A stretch of 64,000 nucleotides of DNA, from assembly GCF_016801865.2 (NCBI RefSeq), contig NC_068938.1:93892221-93956220 (forward strand), in the 5' to 3' direction. The translations under genes were made by a program, and so were the position numbers. Positions 45,369 to 57,200 of this stretch are shown here, in pieces. This DNA comes from Culex pipiens pallens. Taxonomy: Eukaryota; Arthropoda; Insecta; Diptera; Culicidae. A model generated the notes under the pieces. It did not search any database and was not told the DNA's origin. It was given only the letters and a program-made list of their open reading frames with translations. The stretch's first letter is position 1; the number at the start of each line of letters is the position of its first letter.

Positions 45369-47526
45369 GCCCTGTAACTTTGATGGTTCCATTATTGTTT
45401 GAGGAAATAGCAAACCAAACCATGCTACTTTTTGCAATGTTCAAACAAACGATGCACCAGCTTAACCGGCAACCCTGAACACTCTGCACAGCGCAAGGAT
45501 TAGCGCGGCACCAAAGTTGCAGCGCGCGCGTTGCTTGTTGCTAAGCGCTCTTCATCTCGGGGAAAATTGGCCAGCAGAGAAACCGGCTTTTCAGGTATAT
45601 TCTCGTCGTCGTCGGGCGTTTCTTTCGGGAGGACATGCAGTGAAAGCGAATAGCCACCGACCAGGAAGATAACGACCAAGAGGAGCAGCAGGGCTCGAGA
45701 AAAAGTGCAGTTCCTGGCTGGCAAAGAAGAACAATTCTGGATGGGAGAGAGAGAGAGAATCATACGATTGGGAAAGGTACATAGCACACACAACATAAAA
45801 CATAAGCCGATGTTATGTATACGTGCAGAACCGAAATGGTACTTTGGGATTAGCAACAACTGGTCGTTAAATTAACAAGTTAAGGTGATCACTTTTTAAG
45901 CTCGAAACAGAGACCTAACTTATTGATTTTCAGCTTCATAGCATTTCGAGTTATAAATAATTTTAAAATCAGCAAAACCAACGTTCAGTGTATCATGAAA
46001 AAAGTAACGTTCCGACTATTCATCCGTAACGATCAACCTTCCCGAAGGTTGGTTGTTCATCAATGTCGAGTCCACAAAGGTACACATGAACACAAATAGC
46101 TTTTACGACCGGACCGATGCTGCTGGATGACCCTGCTGGACAAAGCCCAACAACAGTTTGTGTCCGTGATCTTTTCACATCTCTCTCCGGTTCTTCACCC
46201 ATCCACCGCCCCCCTCCAGATAAGCCTGACCAATCTCCAGTATTTGCTCAAGTGCCACCGCGCGCCCTTTCCCTTCCTCCCCCACTTTTACCCTGGGTCG
46301 GCAGGGGGATTTCCCATTGTTTCACCCCGAATCATGAACACTTTTTTTTTCACTCTTCTCTGTGATGTCCATTTTCTCGCTTTTCGCAGCAATTTTCGTT
46401 TTTTCTCGATTTCATGGTCGATTCTCGCCACCACTAGAGATGTGCGAGGGGGCCCTCTGGGCGTTAAGACGATGACCCTCTTTCACCGGTCCCCACACAC
46501 ACAGCTTATTGGTGTCAAATGTGGGTTCAGGTTTTTTTTTGGGAAACGGTTTTGGCCCGAAATTTGGGGGGAGCTGCTAGTGTGACACAGTAGAGCCGAC
46601 ATCAGATGCAATTTTAGATTTTTATTTGGTTTGAGTGTGAGTTAGGATTTGCCACTTCTTAAATATCAATAACTTTTAAATTTGAGATTTTTTGTAGACA
46701 ACATTTTAAAAAAGTTTTCCATTTTTACAATAAAAACAACAAAGGGTACGGATTTTATTCGATACTCAAATTTTCCCGATACATACATATATGAAAACCA
46801 GCTTCATCTTTATCAAACTTCTCATGAACATGTTCGTGGTTGGCTGCCAAATAAGTTGTTTCTCCGTTATTGAAATATAAGCTGAAGTTAAACAATACAT
46901 CAAAAATGATTAGTGGGAGCCAATCACCCGTTCACTGTTAAGTCGGTTTGACCCCTGAAGATCCCTACTTTATTAGGGTGGGAATGTTAGTCCAATACTT
47001 AAATTTGTAGACTCTTCAGACATGGAGTTTGTAGCTCCAATCCACAGCATCTCGTGAATGATGTGCTTCTTTTCTATCTGTAAGTAGGATAAAGTATTAG
47101 TTTGTCGATGCCTCCTGAGCTACGATGCTATGGGAAGGGCTTTCTGGTTAACAAACAAAAACACTCACGCACAGTGATTTCAATACTTAAATCATGTAAT
47201 TTTGCACCACGTTTACTTGGACCACCCAGACCGTCAGCGTGCCTTCCGATCAACGATGATATAGAAAGGACTTTTTTACCGTAGAAATTTTAAGCACCTT
47301 GACCATTTAAATGAGTTAATTCAACAATTCAAACGACGCCGTGCCTTCCGATCAACGATGCTATATGAAGGACTTTTTCGAATACACATATCTATCAGCA
47401 TAAAAATTTCATTTACTCATACTCACGAAAAAGATTGCAGGAATCAAAAGTTTGGAAAAAAAATTATCAATGACTTTATGAATTTAGTTTAATGGGAAGT
47501 ATCTCAAGCGAAGAAGAACCAGTTCA
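45369..47526. other. Mixed-composition stretch without a supported gene
   Basis: The GC-richer part 45480-45860 holds a 119-codon - strand frame with one hydrophobic segment, and 46100-46590 holds + strand frames. Neither shows a domain or splice sites. GCCTTCCGATCAACGATG recurs at about 47238 and 47343, and in reverse at about 51690, as part of a dispersed repeat. Confidence 0.35.
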
Positions 47527-47645
47527 ATGGTGACGGCGGCATTCGTGACAGGTGTGACCACATCCGGCAGCGCATGTGATGCCAAGAAAGCGGGGGTTTA
47601 CATCAGAATTAACGGAGCGGGTTGGATGATCCCAGGATTTGGTGA
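47527..47645 (+). pseudogene. Possible serine protease C-terminal fragment
   Basis: The frame reads FVTGVTTSGSACDAKKAGVY then IRINGAGWMIPGFGESV. That loosely resembles the end of a trypsin-like domain (GV-S-G-AC...GVYTRV...WI). It is only about 40 residues, with no catalytic Ser or neighbouring exons visible, so the assignment is weak. Confidence 0.3.
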
Positions 47646-47728
47646 GAGCGTTCTATTTTTTTCCTTATTAAACTGCATTTTAATTTTAATAATATTCAAC
47701 AACCAATGCCCACTACGCACTTTTCCTA

Positions 47729-47942
47729 TACACTCAACCCCCGGTGGTTGGTCACTTTTTCGTTTGACACTTTTTTAGTTTGTACCCCGTTGGTTGGTCA
47801 AAGTCAAACTAAAAAGTGACGAACTAAAAAGTGACAAACGTTTGGTAGTGTGTGTGAACTCCGTGTAAAAGGGGTGTCAAACTAAAACGTGACCCCGTTC
47901 GTTTGACAACAGTTGGTGTCAAACCATCGGGGTTTGAGTGTA
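47729..47942. mobile_element. 214-bp MITE with TA ends
   Basis: TACACTCAACCCCCGGTGG at the left and CCATCGGGGTTTGAGTGTA at the right are inverted, with TA at both ends. The interior has inverted GTTTGACAC and AAAAGTGAC units. This suggests a mariner-type, TA-targeting origin. Confidence 0.75.
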
Positions 47943-48372
47943 CCTTTAACATGTGCTGTCACAAACCTCAGACCTCCCCCCCCCCCCCCCTATTCCTGGA
48001 CGTTATTTTTGAACGAACCCTATCACATCAATCCCTTTCCACTTCCGAAACCGGATATCTTGGAGGTCGTCTAAGTTCTTAGGCATCTCTATAGGGTATC
48101 CAATCATCACATCCCTCCCCCACTTTCCCCGTTGAACGTGTGGAGTCGACCAAAAGGACAAATGAGTGGTAATAGGACCATCCACAAACCACGTTGACAC
48201 TTTTTTTGAAATCTCAACCCCAGACCTATGACCTATGGCTATGATGGTATGATTTTTTTAAATTAAACTAAATTCATTAAGTCATTTAAATTTTTCTTTT
48301 CCAAATGATGCCCTTGATTTTTTTGTGAGTATGTGTAAAATACTTTAGATAAAGCTTGATTTTCAGTTATCA

Positions 48373-48779
48373 AATCAAAATCAAATCAAATTATTCGCTC
48401 TACAGCATTGCCTTGGCGTTCTCGATTGCGAGATTCCTACTCGAAACTAGGTGTTCGAAGGCTTGATTGTTGAAGCAATTGCAAACCTCTTTTTACACCT
48501 TAGCTTCCATCCACCCCGGGATTCGAACTGACGACCTTTGGATTGTTAATCCAACTGCCTACCAGCGACTCCTCCGAGACAGGACCCAGGGAGACGACTC
48601 CTACACCTGGACTGAGTTAACGACCTAACCTCTGGGTTAGACTGGGGCCAACATTTACTTCCCTTCCGACGGAAGGCGTGATCAGACAAATCTCGTCTCG
48701 AAAAATGCCACCGGGACCGTCTGGGATCGAACCCAGGCCGACTGGGTGAGAGGCAATCACGCTTACCAATACACCACGG
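48373..48779 (-). mobile_element. Two-headed tRNA SINE with 12-bp target duplication
   Basis: Flanked by TTTCAGTTATCA at 48361-48372 and 48780-48791. The first six bases of the head (GCCGGG) are missing, so the copy starts ACCGTGGTGT. The second tRNA unit and the AATTTGATTTGATT tail are intact. Confidence 0.85.
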
Positions 48780-48821
48780 TTTCAGTTATCAGAAAACTTA
48801 AATATCGAAAAAATCCATTCG

Positions 48822-48870
48822 ATATTCGTTCTGAATGAAAAAAAAATATATTTTTTTTCATTCAGAACGA
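48822..48870. repeat. Short near-perfect palindrome
   Basis: CGTTCTGAATGAAAAAAAA meets its reverse complement around a TATA centre, with one extra A in the left arm. It lies beside the SINE at 48373. Confidence 0.75.
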
Positions 48871-49396
48871 ACATCTTTTTGAAAACATGAAAAATATTGA
48901 ATTTGTTAAAAAATAAATCCAACAAATTTTGGTTTAAGTTATTGCAATTATCTTGAAAGAATTTTTTCTTTCAAAGATTTCTCATTGAATAAGTGGTAAA
49001 ACATAAAACTTATCAAACTGTTTTTTTTTTTCATTGAAAAAAAAGCAGTTAAATACTGACAACTAGATAAATCAAAAGAAATTACAAATATTATTCAGCT
49101 TTCGGTTATTTTTCAAAGACTAATTGTTTATGTTTCTAATCGGAATCAAAATAATGACTGCTTCAATTTTTAAAGGGTTTTTTTTAGGAATTCGTTGTTA
49201 AATTTCTGTGTTTCGAAAGTTGTCGATAGTTTTATTTTCTTTAAATTCGTTTAGGTTTTTTTTATGGTTTATATTGACTTTTTATAAAGAGTTTTTTGTT
49301 TGAAAACATTCTTTAGACAAGAAATGCCTATTTGAGATTCTGGAAAAGTCGGGAATTTCCAAATAGTATTTGAGTGGTCACCAGGTTCCTTATAAA

Positions 49397-49713
49397 GACC
49401 GAGCCACGTAGCCCAGTGGTAACGCTTCCGCCTTGTAAGCGGTAGATCGGGGTCCCGGCTCGGACCAACACAGCTGGTGATCTTTTCCCTTCTGGATTCG
49501 ATTGCTTAGTAAAGGGAAGGAAGTGTACCGTCACAAAGTGGACCTTATCACAAGACACCTTAGGAAGACAACCTATGGAATGTTAACATTAACCTTAACA
49601 TGTTAACATTTAGTTGATTAATTAATAAACTGTCACTGAATCCGCTTTGTAAATGCCGGCCCCGATACTCTTCACGGGTGTTCCCCTCAGGAACAGGGAA
49701 AGATTTACTTAGT
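49397..49713 (+). mobile_element. tRNA-Thr-like SINE with 9-bp target duplication
   Basis: Flanked by CCTTATAAA (49388-49396 and 49714-49722). The head reads GAGCCACGTAGCCCAGTGGT, with an anticodon-like CTTGTAAG loop (TGT, Thr) and GATCGGGGTCCCGGC. The body includes TCTGGATTCGATTGCTTAGT and repeated TTAACATT. The family is distinct from the two-headed SINE; a second, 5'-truncated copy is at 31206-31365. Confidence 0.75.
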
Positions 49714-49722
49714 CCTTATAAA

Positions 49723-51089
49723 TGTTGTAGGTATTCAGGGCAGGTTTCCCATGCGCTGATTTTTGATTTTTACAAGGAGAACCATGCTTGAACGGAGAAC
49801 TTTTCGAAAAACGTACCCACCTTATTGGTTCATTGCCACTAGAAACGCTGCTGCTGCTAAGTCAATATTGCGAATTGCATCGCGATGCGTTGGCAAAAAT
49901 TCTTCAGCAACTTTATTTTTCACTCGAAAATGCTGACAAGCTATTTATCGAAACAATTCGCGCGCGCGGTACTCCACGCCCGTTCGCTTCGTCAGCAAAA
50001 TTGTAAAAAGTGGCGCTGATGTGTAAATTAGTGTGGTCTTCTTCTTGAAACTGGGTTGGTTGCCATCCGTTGTCAGCACCCCCCACCCTTCGAAGGGGAC
50101 ACAGATAACTCAATGATGTTCATGACACCACCGCTAATGGACCTCGCCGTCGGAGCTACCCCAAGGGAAGAAAAAATATTGATTTTAAATTTCGCGCGAG
50201 ATCACAAACTGTGCCGGAAGTCGACGGTCGTTCCTGACTGGTCGTGCAACGCGTGTTATGTCCCCGATAAGGAAACGACTCCCACCCCTGCTCCTGTGTG
50301 TGTGTGCTTTAGGGTTGTGTTTAACGACAAACCGCTGGACGACGAGGGGCAGGTCGAGAATCGATAAGGGTCTCGGAAGGAGAAGGAGGGTCGGTCACTC
50401 CCACACAGACACTGGCTGGCTGGCTGGAGAGCCGTCGCGTACGCACAATCGACGACGACCCACCACCCACACTCACCGGGATATAACACCAATACACACG
50501 TGCAGTTAGTTGTGGGAGAGAACACGTGAATGTTATTACGGTACGGTTGTGGTGTTGGTGGTGGTCGTCGCCACTCTGTGGTCCTAAAGAGGGATTCACT
50601 GCTCTGAGTGCGGGTTCCGGTGGTTTCTCTGGGATATTCTATGCGAGAAATGTGGAAGGTTCGGGATCGAAATGCTAGATAATCCCTTCCTCACCATGGG
50701 CAGAGTGGATTTGATATGTGGGGTAATTTGACTTTTGACTTTTGCTTGTTAGGAATACAAAATTTGAAAAATAAAAAAAAACAGTCCGAGAAGAAAAAAT
50801 CTGTGATTGTAGCACTTTGCTTCGCTTGGAGACGGTGATTTTAGCGGGTGGCAGACTGGATTTCGTCATGTTTATGCGATGATTATCCAAGTTCAAGTTA
50901 CATAGGAATTGATAATTAGGAAAAGAACCAACTATACTTTAACTAGATTCTCAACACCAATACTACCATCCATTGCCGGTCGCTCCCATCTCCACCGCAC
51001 ATTAAGGAACAAGGATATGGTATTTGGAAGATGGAAACTGTTGATGCTCCACTCGTTTTTTTTAAGAGGAAGAGGGAAATTCTCCACGG
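49723..51089. other. GC-rich stretch without a supported gene
   Basis: Several frames overlap on both strands at 49790-50600. The region has CACACA/GTGTGT tracts, and no domain is recognisable. It could contain alternative leader exons of Chk1, which cannot be decided from sequence alone. Confidence 0.3.
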
Positions 51090-51300
51090 TGGGGAGCGGC
51101 CGTGGCTGACTGGTTACGGTGTTTGCTTTGTAAGCGAATGGTTCTGGGTTCGATTCCCATCTGCTCCCAACGAGAAAGTTAAGAACACAGAAATTTGAAA
51201 TGATGAATATGAACGAAAAACCAAAGTCGCTCGAGGCGGGGTTCGATCCCCCGTCCTTTGGATTGGTAAGCAAAAATGCTTACCACTAGGCCATGACGAC
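51090..51300. repeat. Two tRNA-like units facing each other
   Basis: On +, 51092-51170 (GGAGCGGCCGTGGCTGACTG, loop CTTTGTAAG, GGGTTCGATTCCC) almost folds as tRNA-Thr. On -, 51300-51225 (CATGGCCTAGTGGTAAGC, GGATCGAACCCC) is a different tRNA-like unit. Their 3' sides point toward each other across about 55 AT-rich bases. No target duplication is visible. Confidence 0.5.
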
Positions 51301-52798
51301 TGTGTGAACATAGATTGGAATTAGGAATACTGTTACAACCAACCCGCAACACCTTTCGAGGTGTATCCTAGGGTTCTACCTCTCCTACTAACATTGAGTC
51401 CAAAACCTCCCTACAAACATCTATACCACTAAGGTGACGTAGGGGTCCTTGCGCACTTTAGATAGGTGTTTACTAACGATCCTTCCCATCCCTGAGGATA
51501 GCTTGGACCCGGCCAGGACCCCCTTATGCCCTGGGTTGTATTACACACTCATCAAAAGATGAAGACATGGTATCTCCTGTGTTGGATTATTGTTCCGGAT
51601 GAGGGTCTAACACAACCACACCAAACAGTGGGATAAGTGTTGTGGAGCCTTCCGGTGGTGGGGCGTCCTCCAAATGCTAATGCTATATCATCGTTGATCA
51701 GAAGGCACGGCGTCGGGTAAATTGTGCATAAATTTTTCAAATAAAGTGTTGAATTTTCACGGTGAAAAAGTGATTTCTATACAATCGTTTACCGAAAGAC
51801 ACGCTGACATTTAGGATAGACCATTAGTGCGCTGGCCACGGGGATGCCCAGACTCGTATTTGCATTTCCATTTCTTCCATTTTCGTTGTATCGCTGTTAA
51901 GATTCGATTGTGAGTAGCGGGACCTCCCGGTTACTTTGCATCGTGTTTTTCGGAGTCTTTCATGTGATATTTTATTTTTCGTAAGTCCTTCTTTAAAGCT
52001 CGTTGATCGGGAGGCACGCCGCCGGTTTAGTTCGTTTAAGTTATTGTTTTAATTCCATCACAATCGTTTGCGCGGTGTCCTGTTTTCTTTTCGTTCAAAT
52101 TTGTTGATCTTAATAATTTAATCCAACTGTCAGTTTTAGTATTACCTCATCAAACTTCTCAATAATGAAGTAGCAGCTACGGGTAGAAACCTATGCTATG
52201 CTATGCTCATCAAACTATCCATTTTATGAAGAGTAAAACGTTTTTTATTTACTATTTTTGAAATTTACTCGCGTTATCTTTATTTATTGTACAAACAGTA
52301 AAATGATTCTGATGGGTCCATCCTATAGCACTACTTCTCGGTTGGCCCGAGTTCGATTAAAAACTTTTTAAATAATCAATTATGTACCTTTCCGCAGCCG
52401 GCTGCGTAAGATTTTTAAAATTTCAACCGATAAACAAATTGCTTATGGTCGCATAACCTACCACAGTGATTCCTGACGTCATACCCATCTTACTAACCCT
52501 TCAAACTCATGTGATACTTTGTCGGAGACGCAGCCGATTTAGCGGTCTCCATCACTCAAGTATCGGACTAACATTCCCATCCACTTCCCCGTGTCTTACC
52601 ACTGGTCGTGGCAGGCGTCGGTATTGATCAGCATGATAGGGACCTTTTAAAATTGCGAAGGGGCACGGCTTAGGTCACCATAAAGGCCAAACAAAAAATA
52701 CGGGTTTAATTAATACGATTTTCGTGGGGAATTGCTGAATACCGATCGAGATTCTGATGCGTTAGAACAATTGCACTAAAATTTAAAAGCCTTACTTA
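51301..52798. other. Dispersed repeat sequence
   Basis: GC-poor to mixed, non-coding. It contains the ATCATCGTTGATCAGAAGGC segment shared with 47220-47360 and a CTATG tandem run at 52193-52206. Confidence 0.4.
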
Positions 52799-53359
52799 GT
52801 CCACCTTTTGGTGGTTAATGCCCTCCTCACATTCATATAGTGAATACACAGCCTGAAACAACTGTACAAATAACACTTAAGTGGTTATAACTTTTGATAT
52901 GGTTGTCAGAACAGCAATCTTTTGTCTACGTTGGAAAGGTCTCTTGATTATTTATCCAACGATGGGTCGTATGATGGATTCGGACATATTTTTTTTTCGA
53001 AATATCTGAGATCCGTCCGCAAAAAATATATAAAAATCACTTAAGCGCTGATAACTTCCGAAAGGGTTGTCAAATTTTCAATCTTTATGATTTTTTGGAA
53101 AATTTTTTTGATTACCTATCCAACGATAGGTTGCATGGTAATTCCGGACAACGGTTTTATCCAAATGTCTGATATCTGACCTCAAAAAAGTGTATAATTA
53201 ACACTTAAGTGGTTATAACTTTTGATAGGGTTATATCTCTTTGGACTCGTTGGAAAGGTCTTTTAAATACCTTTCTAAAAATGTACAGTACACAAAAAAA
53301 CACCCATTTTACAACCTTTCGGACTTTAGCCTTTCCTCATTGAGGTAGGGAAGGCAAAA
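52799..53359. repeat. Full copy of the CCACC-GGTGG repeat family with three internal units
   Basis: Begins GTCCACCTTTTGGTGGTTAA and ends CTCATTGAGGTAGGGAAGGC. Between them ACACTTAAGTGGTTATAACT and CCAACGATGGGTCG recur about every 155 bases, giving three tandem units. This is the most complete copy in the window. Confidence 0.65.
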
Positions 53360-53630
53360 ATAGAAAGAATTATTTTTCAAAACTCTAAAACTCGTAACCT
53401 TTATAAACCCGCCTAACCGTTGACCAACATATCTAAAATCTGCCCTAGTTCAAATCGGATCTTTGTGAGTCATCTTTACCACCCGAAAAGCCCCTCGTTT
53501 TGATCCCAGGAAGAAATTCCATTCCTAAAACCAGCTCGTTCTGATTGCATTTCCACATTTTATTTTTATCTCCCACATATTTTTAACAGATTATTTTATG
53601 TTGGTTCCCTTCTGTTTGCTCTCGTTCCAG

Positions 53631-54257
53631 ACTGCCGCCGCCGTTCCCTCCGGTTGAGCATGTCCTCCCGGAGCAGCCACAGCCTACTCGGTAGCACCCG
53701 TTCCAGGACATGGCAACACTGCCCCCGCTGCTGACAGACGACGACGACTGCTGCTCCTCGAAGCGACGACGATTGTTTGAATCGATACGGGGCGCGACCC
53801 ACCGCCAACCCGCTTCTCCTAGTCCTCCACCCCGGGACAGAACAGACCAAAACCAAAAAGTGTTCCAACAGTGCCGCAGTTTGGCACCGTACCAAAAATA
53901 TTAATATCACCCAGCGTCGAGCTGCTGCTGGTCGAGTTTGCCAATTCCAGAGCGAGCAGCCGAGAAAAAAAGAAGAGATCTACAACAGGAAAAACAGCGG
54001 TGCGGTGTCCACTCCTGGTCACACAGGGACGACCGTACCGTACATGTGTGCTGTAGTTGCTGGTGCTGCTGCGGTCAGGCCGTGCAACGCCGCAGACAAC
54101 GTCGTCGTCATCGACGGTCAGGGCTTTTTGCGGTAGCGAATAATTTGGATCGAAATCAAATACCAATCTAGGCCATCATCGGTGTCATAGTCGGTGACGA
54201 GACCAGGAAGAAAGGTTTTTCCCCAAAAAGAAAGTAAAAAAAAAGCGGAGCCAAGAC
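53631..54257 (+). other. grp: 5' leader of Chk1/grapes within its first coding exon
   Basis: A strong acceptor (TTTGCTCTCGTTCCAG, ending 53630) precedes 627 bases of GC-rich sequence that reaches the kinase ATG. It contains CTG/CGA-rich tracts and upstream ATGs, but no frame continues into the kinase. This fits a long untranslated leader, spliced from an exon further upstream. Confidence 0.5.
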
Positions 54258-57200
54258 ATGACAGCGACTCAGCCGAACCGGGAGTTTGTCGAAGGATGGA
54301 CGCTGGCCCAAACGCTGGGCGAAGGTGCCTACGGAGAGTGAGTATTGTTTGGGTTGGGACAGAGGGAACCGAAGCAACATGGCACAAGAAAAGCTTTTCA
54401 AACGTTTTATCACCCCGGTGTTGTGGTGGGGGAAGGAGGACGAGCGCTAGGGATGGTATGTGACACAGGGTGGCTGCTTAAAAGTGAGCTGATATTGTTC
54501 TTTCAGTAGTAGTCCCGTTTGTTATAACACAACCGATTTTTTTTATTAAGCTTTGATAACTTGTTCAGACTGGGCTTATAACCTGTTAGACAAAGCGTAG
54601 TTCAAAAAATTATCGTTTGAGCTTCACGTACAGTCATCCCAAATATTCGGAACACCCACAAATTCGGAACACTTTTGTGATAATTTGTCAATAGCATGCA
54701 GCTTTTCTCTCGACCCTACTATTTTTAGGACCTTTATTTGGATATTTTCTTGCTATTTCACTAGCAAAAGTAGTACTTTTTGAACAAAAAACTTCATTTC
54801 AAGACTATATTTCCTGAGCAGCAAAAAACACTGCCTCTAAATTGCCTGTTCCATGATTGTGGGATGTTATTGTGATTCCCACAATTGTGGAACATCTGAA
54901 TTTAACTGATATTCTCACAAAAAAAGTTATCAGACCATGTATAAAACATCACTAAGCTTGAGTTCCACTGGTTGCAGTTTGTGAAGTCATTATTTTGTTA
55001 CAAATATGTACTCCTGGAGAGATCCAAAGTTTGTTTACATCCGTAAGAAAAAAGTGTTCCGAATTTGTGGATTTCAAGGGTCAAAGTTTTTCCTCAAAAA
55101 CTTGATCTAAAAGTTAAAATTTGCAGTTATTCGATACAGCATTCGAAAGATCGCAAGAAAACTTTCAAATGAAGGTAAAAGCGAATCATTAAGTTCAATT
55201 ATCGATTTGCTATGATTTTTTGAACATTGTCTAATCTGTAAACTGTTCCGAATATGAGGGATGACTGTACCCTTTTGAGGGATAGTTCTGATTTTGAGTG
55301 TAGCGCAGCCAATCTTTTGAAGGGATCCTAAAGAAAGCCTTTAGTAAGATTACGCCTAGCCTTCTTCTTGCCATTCCTAGAGTACGTTTTCAAATGTAAA
55401 ATCGCATGCACATCACCTTTGTCAGCAAAAGCATGTAATTTTGAATGAGAAATCGTGTACACAAAAGGCATGTACATATGAAAAAAAATATTTTGCACAC
55501 CCTAAAATATAATCAACCTGGTGAGAGTCATATTCAGCATACCAAGTCCGCGCCCCAACCCTCTCGGCTATCTCGCCGCTGTGAAATTGTCTGGATCAAT
55601 ACCGATATATTGATAGCAATCACAAGACAGTGAGATAGCCGAGATGGTTGGGCGCGGACTTGGTAATCTGAATATGACTCTCACAAGGTTGTTAATATTT
55701 TTAGGGAGTGCAAAATATTTTTTTTATTTGTACATGCCTTTTGTGTACACGTTTTCTCATACCTACAATATTACATGCTTTTGCTCACTAAGTGCATGCT
55801 TTTGTATGCGATTTTACCATCAGATTTTTTGCTGTGTAGACATGTGTAATGCACCATTGTAATAGAATGCATTGGAAACAACAAAAACTTTATAACGGCC
55901 AGGCCTACTGCGTAAAGTTTACCGTAGAAATGATTCGTTGAAGTTGCTTGAGTTTGAGCACGGAGTGTTCAAATTTTGCCAAGGCCTTTGGATAATCGAG
56001 TCTGGGCTGTAATTAATAGTTTAATAAAAACGTTATTTAATCCATCATTAGGTGGTTGGTGCTTTCCTGACATTCATATTGTAAATAAATTTAGTTAAAA
56101 TACAGAGAATCCTCTTTTTACTCCGTGGCGTTACGGTTTTTATTTCGTCGATTTTTCTAAAACATTACAATATTTTTGCTTCAAAAAGCGTTTTGTAGAT
56201 CTGAACAAAACCTACAAATTCAGTAACAACATTTCAAAAGGGCGAAACCCACGATCCTGCCATTTCGGGAAAATCAACATTCAAAATTTTGCAATTCCGA
56301 TCAATTCCTATTTCCACAAAAAAGCATGAAAACCATCAATTTTGTCAAAACGTAATAGAAAATAGCAATAATTTCATCATAGAGAGCAATTTGAAATTAA
56401 TTAAGGTGTTTTTGCTATTAAATATTGAGAAAAACAAATTACGCCTTTTTGAAGAGCGTGCCTCCATTTTCGCCCCACCGTATTCGCCACCCACTCAACC
56501 AAAACAACGGTTTAGCCCGTCAGGTTACGCCGCAAAGCAAAAGTAAACAACAGATTCGCCCTTTTGTTTTTTGTTCATTTTTCGGGTTTTTTAAGAAAAA
56601 AAGTGGTGAAACAACTATTTTATCATTGTGAAACGTTACAGTCAGTGATAATACAGTGATATTTGCAACCTCAGTGATAAAAAAAATTGGTCTAGAAAGC
56701 CTTCAGAAGGAGTCCGATTCAGGCCAAGAATCGTTGAGCCAGGATACACCGTAAGTAGCAAGTTGGTTTGACGATGTGGTCTATATTGAAGTGACGTTCC
56801 TTGGGGTGTCCCCGCCGGAAGTGGGAGACATGGCACCTGACGACTAGGCCACCCCGCGACACCATCCTGCCTTCTCTATCTTTGCATAGCTTCAATGGTT
56901 ACGGAGGCGATGATTTTGTACGGCATTCCTCCTAAACCTCCCTACACTAACTTTTTGTCCTGCAACTGCTAGACCCAGAATCCCCGGATGTTCCAAGAAC
57001 CGGTAAATTATGGACCTTCATATCTAGATTGTGAATCCAGACCAGATCCGATACTACAATAATTGAAATTTAAAAGTTATGTATTTAGGATCATACAAAT
57101 CTGTGTTTGTTGTGGAATTGTGGTCAGAGACATCAGAAACATACATTTTGATCCATTTTGAGGATTGTCAGGTTAAAATTCACTAAATTATAACGAAAAT

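Noticed and set aside
45500..45859. 119-codon - strand frame with a hydrophobic segment
   Set aside because: A single possible membrane segment is weak evidence; no splice sites, domain or promoter were seen.
51092..51170. Possible genuine tRNA-Thr gene (anticodon TGT)
   Set aside because: It nearly folds, but the T-stem and variable region are poor and it is paired with another tRNA-like unit, which fits a SINE better.
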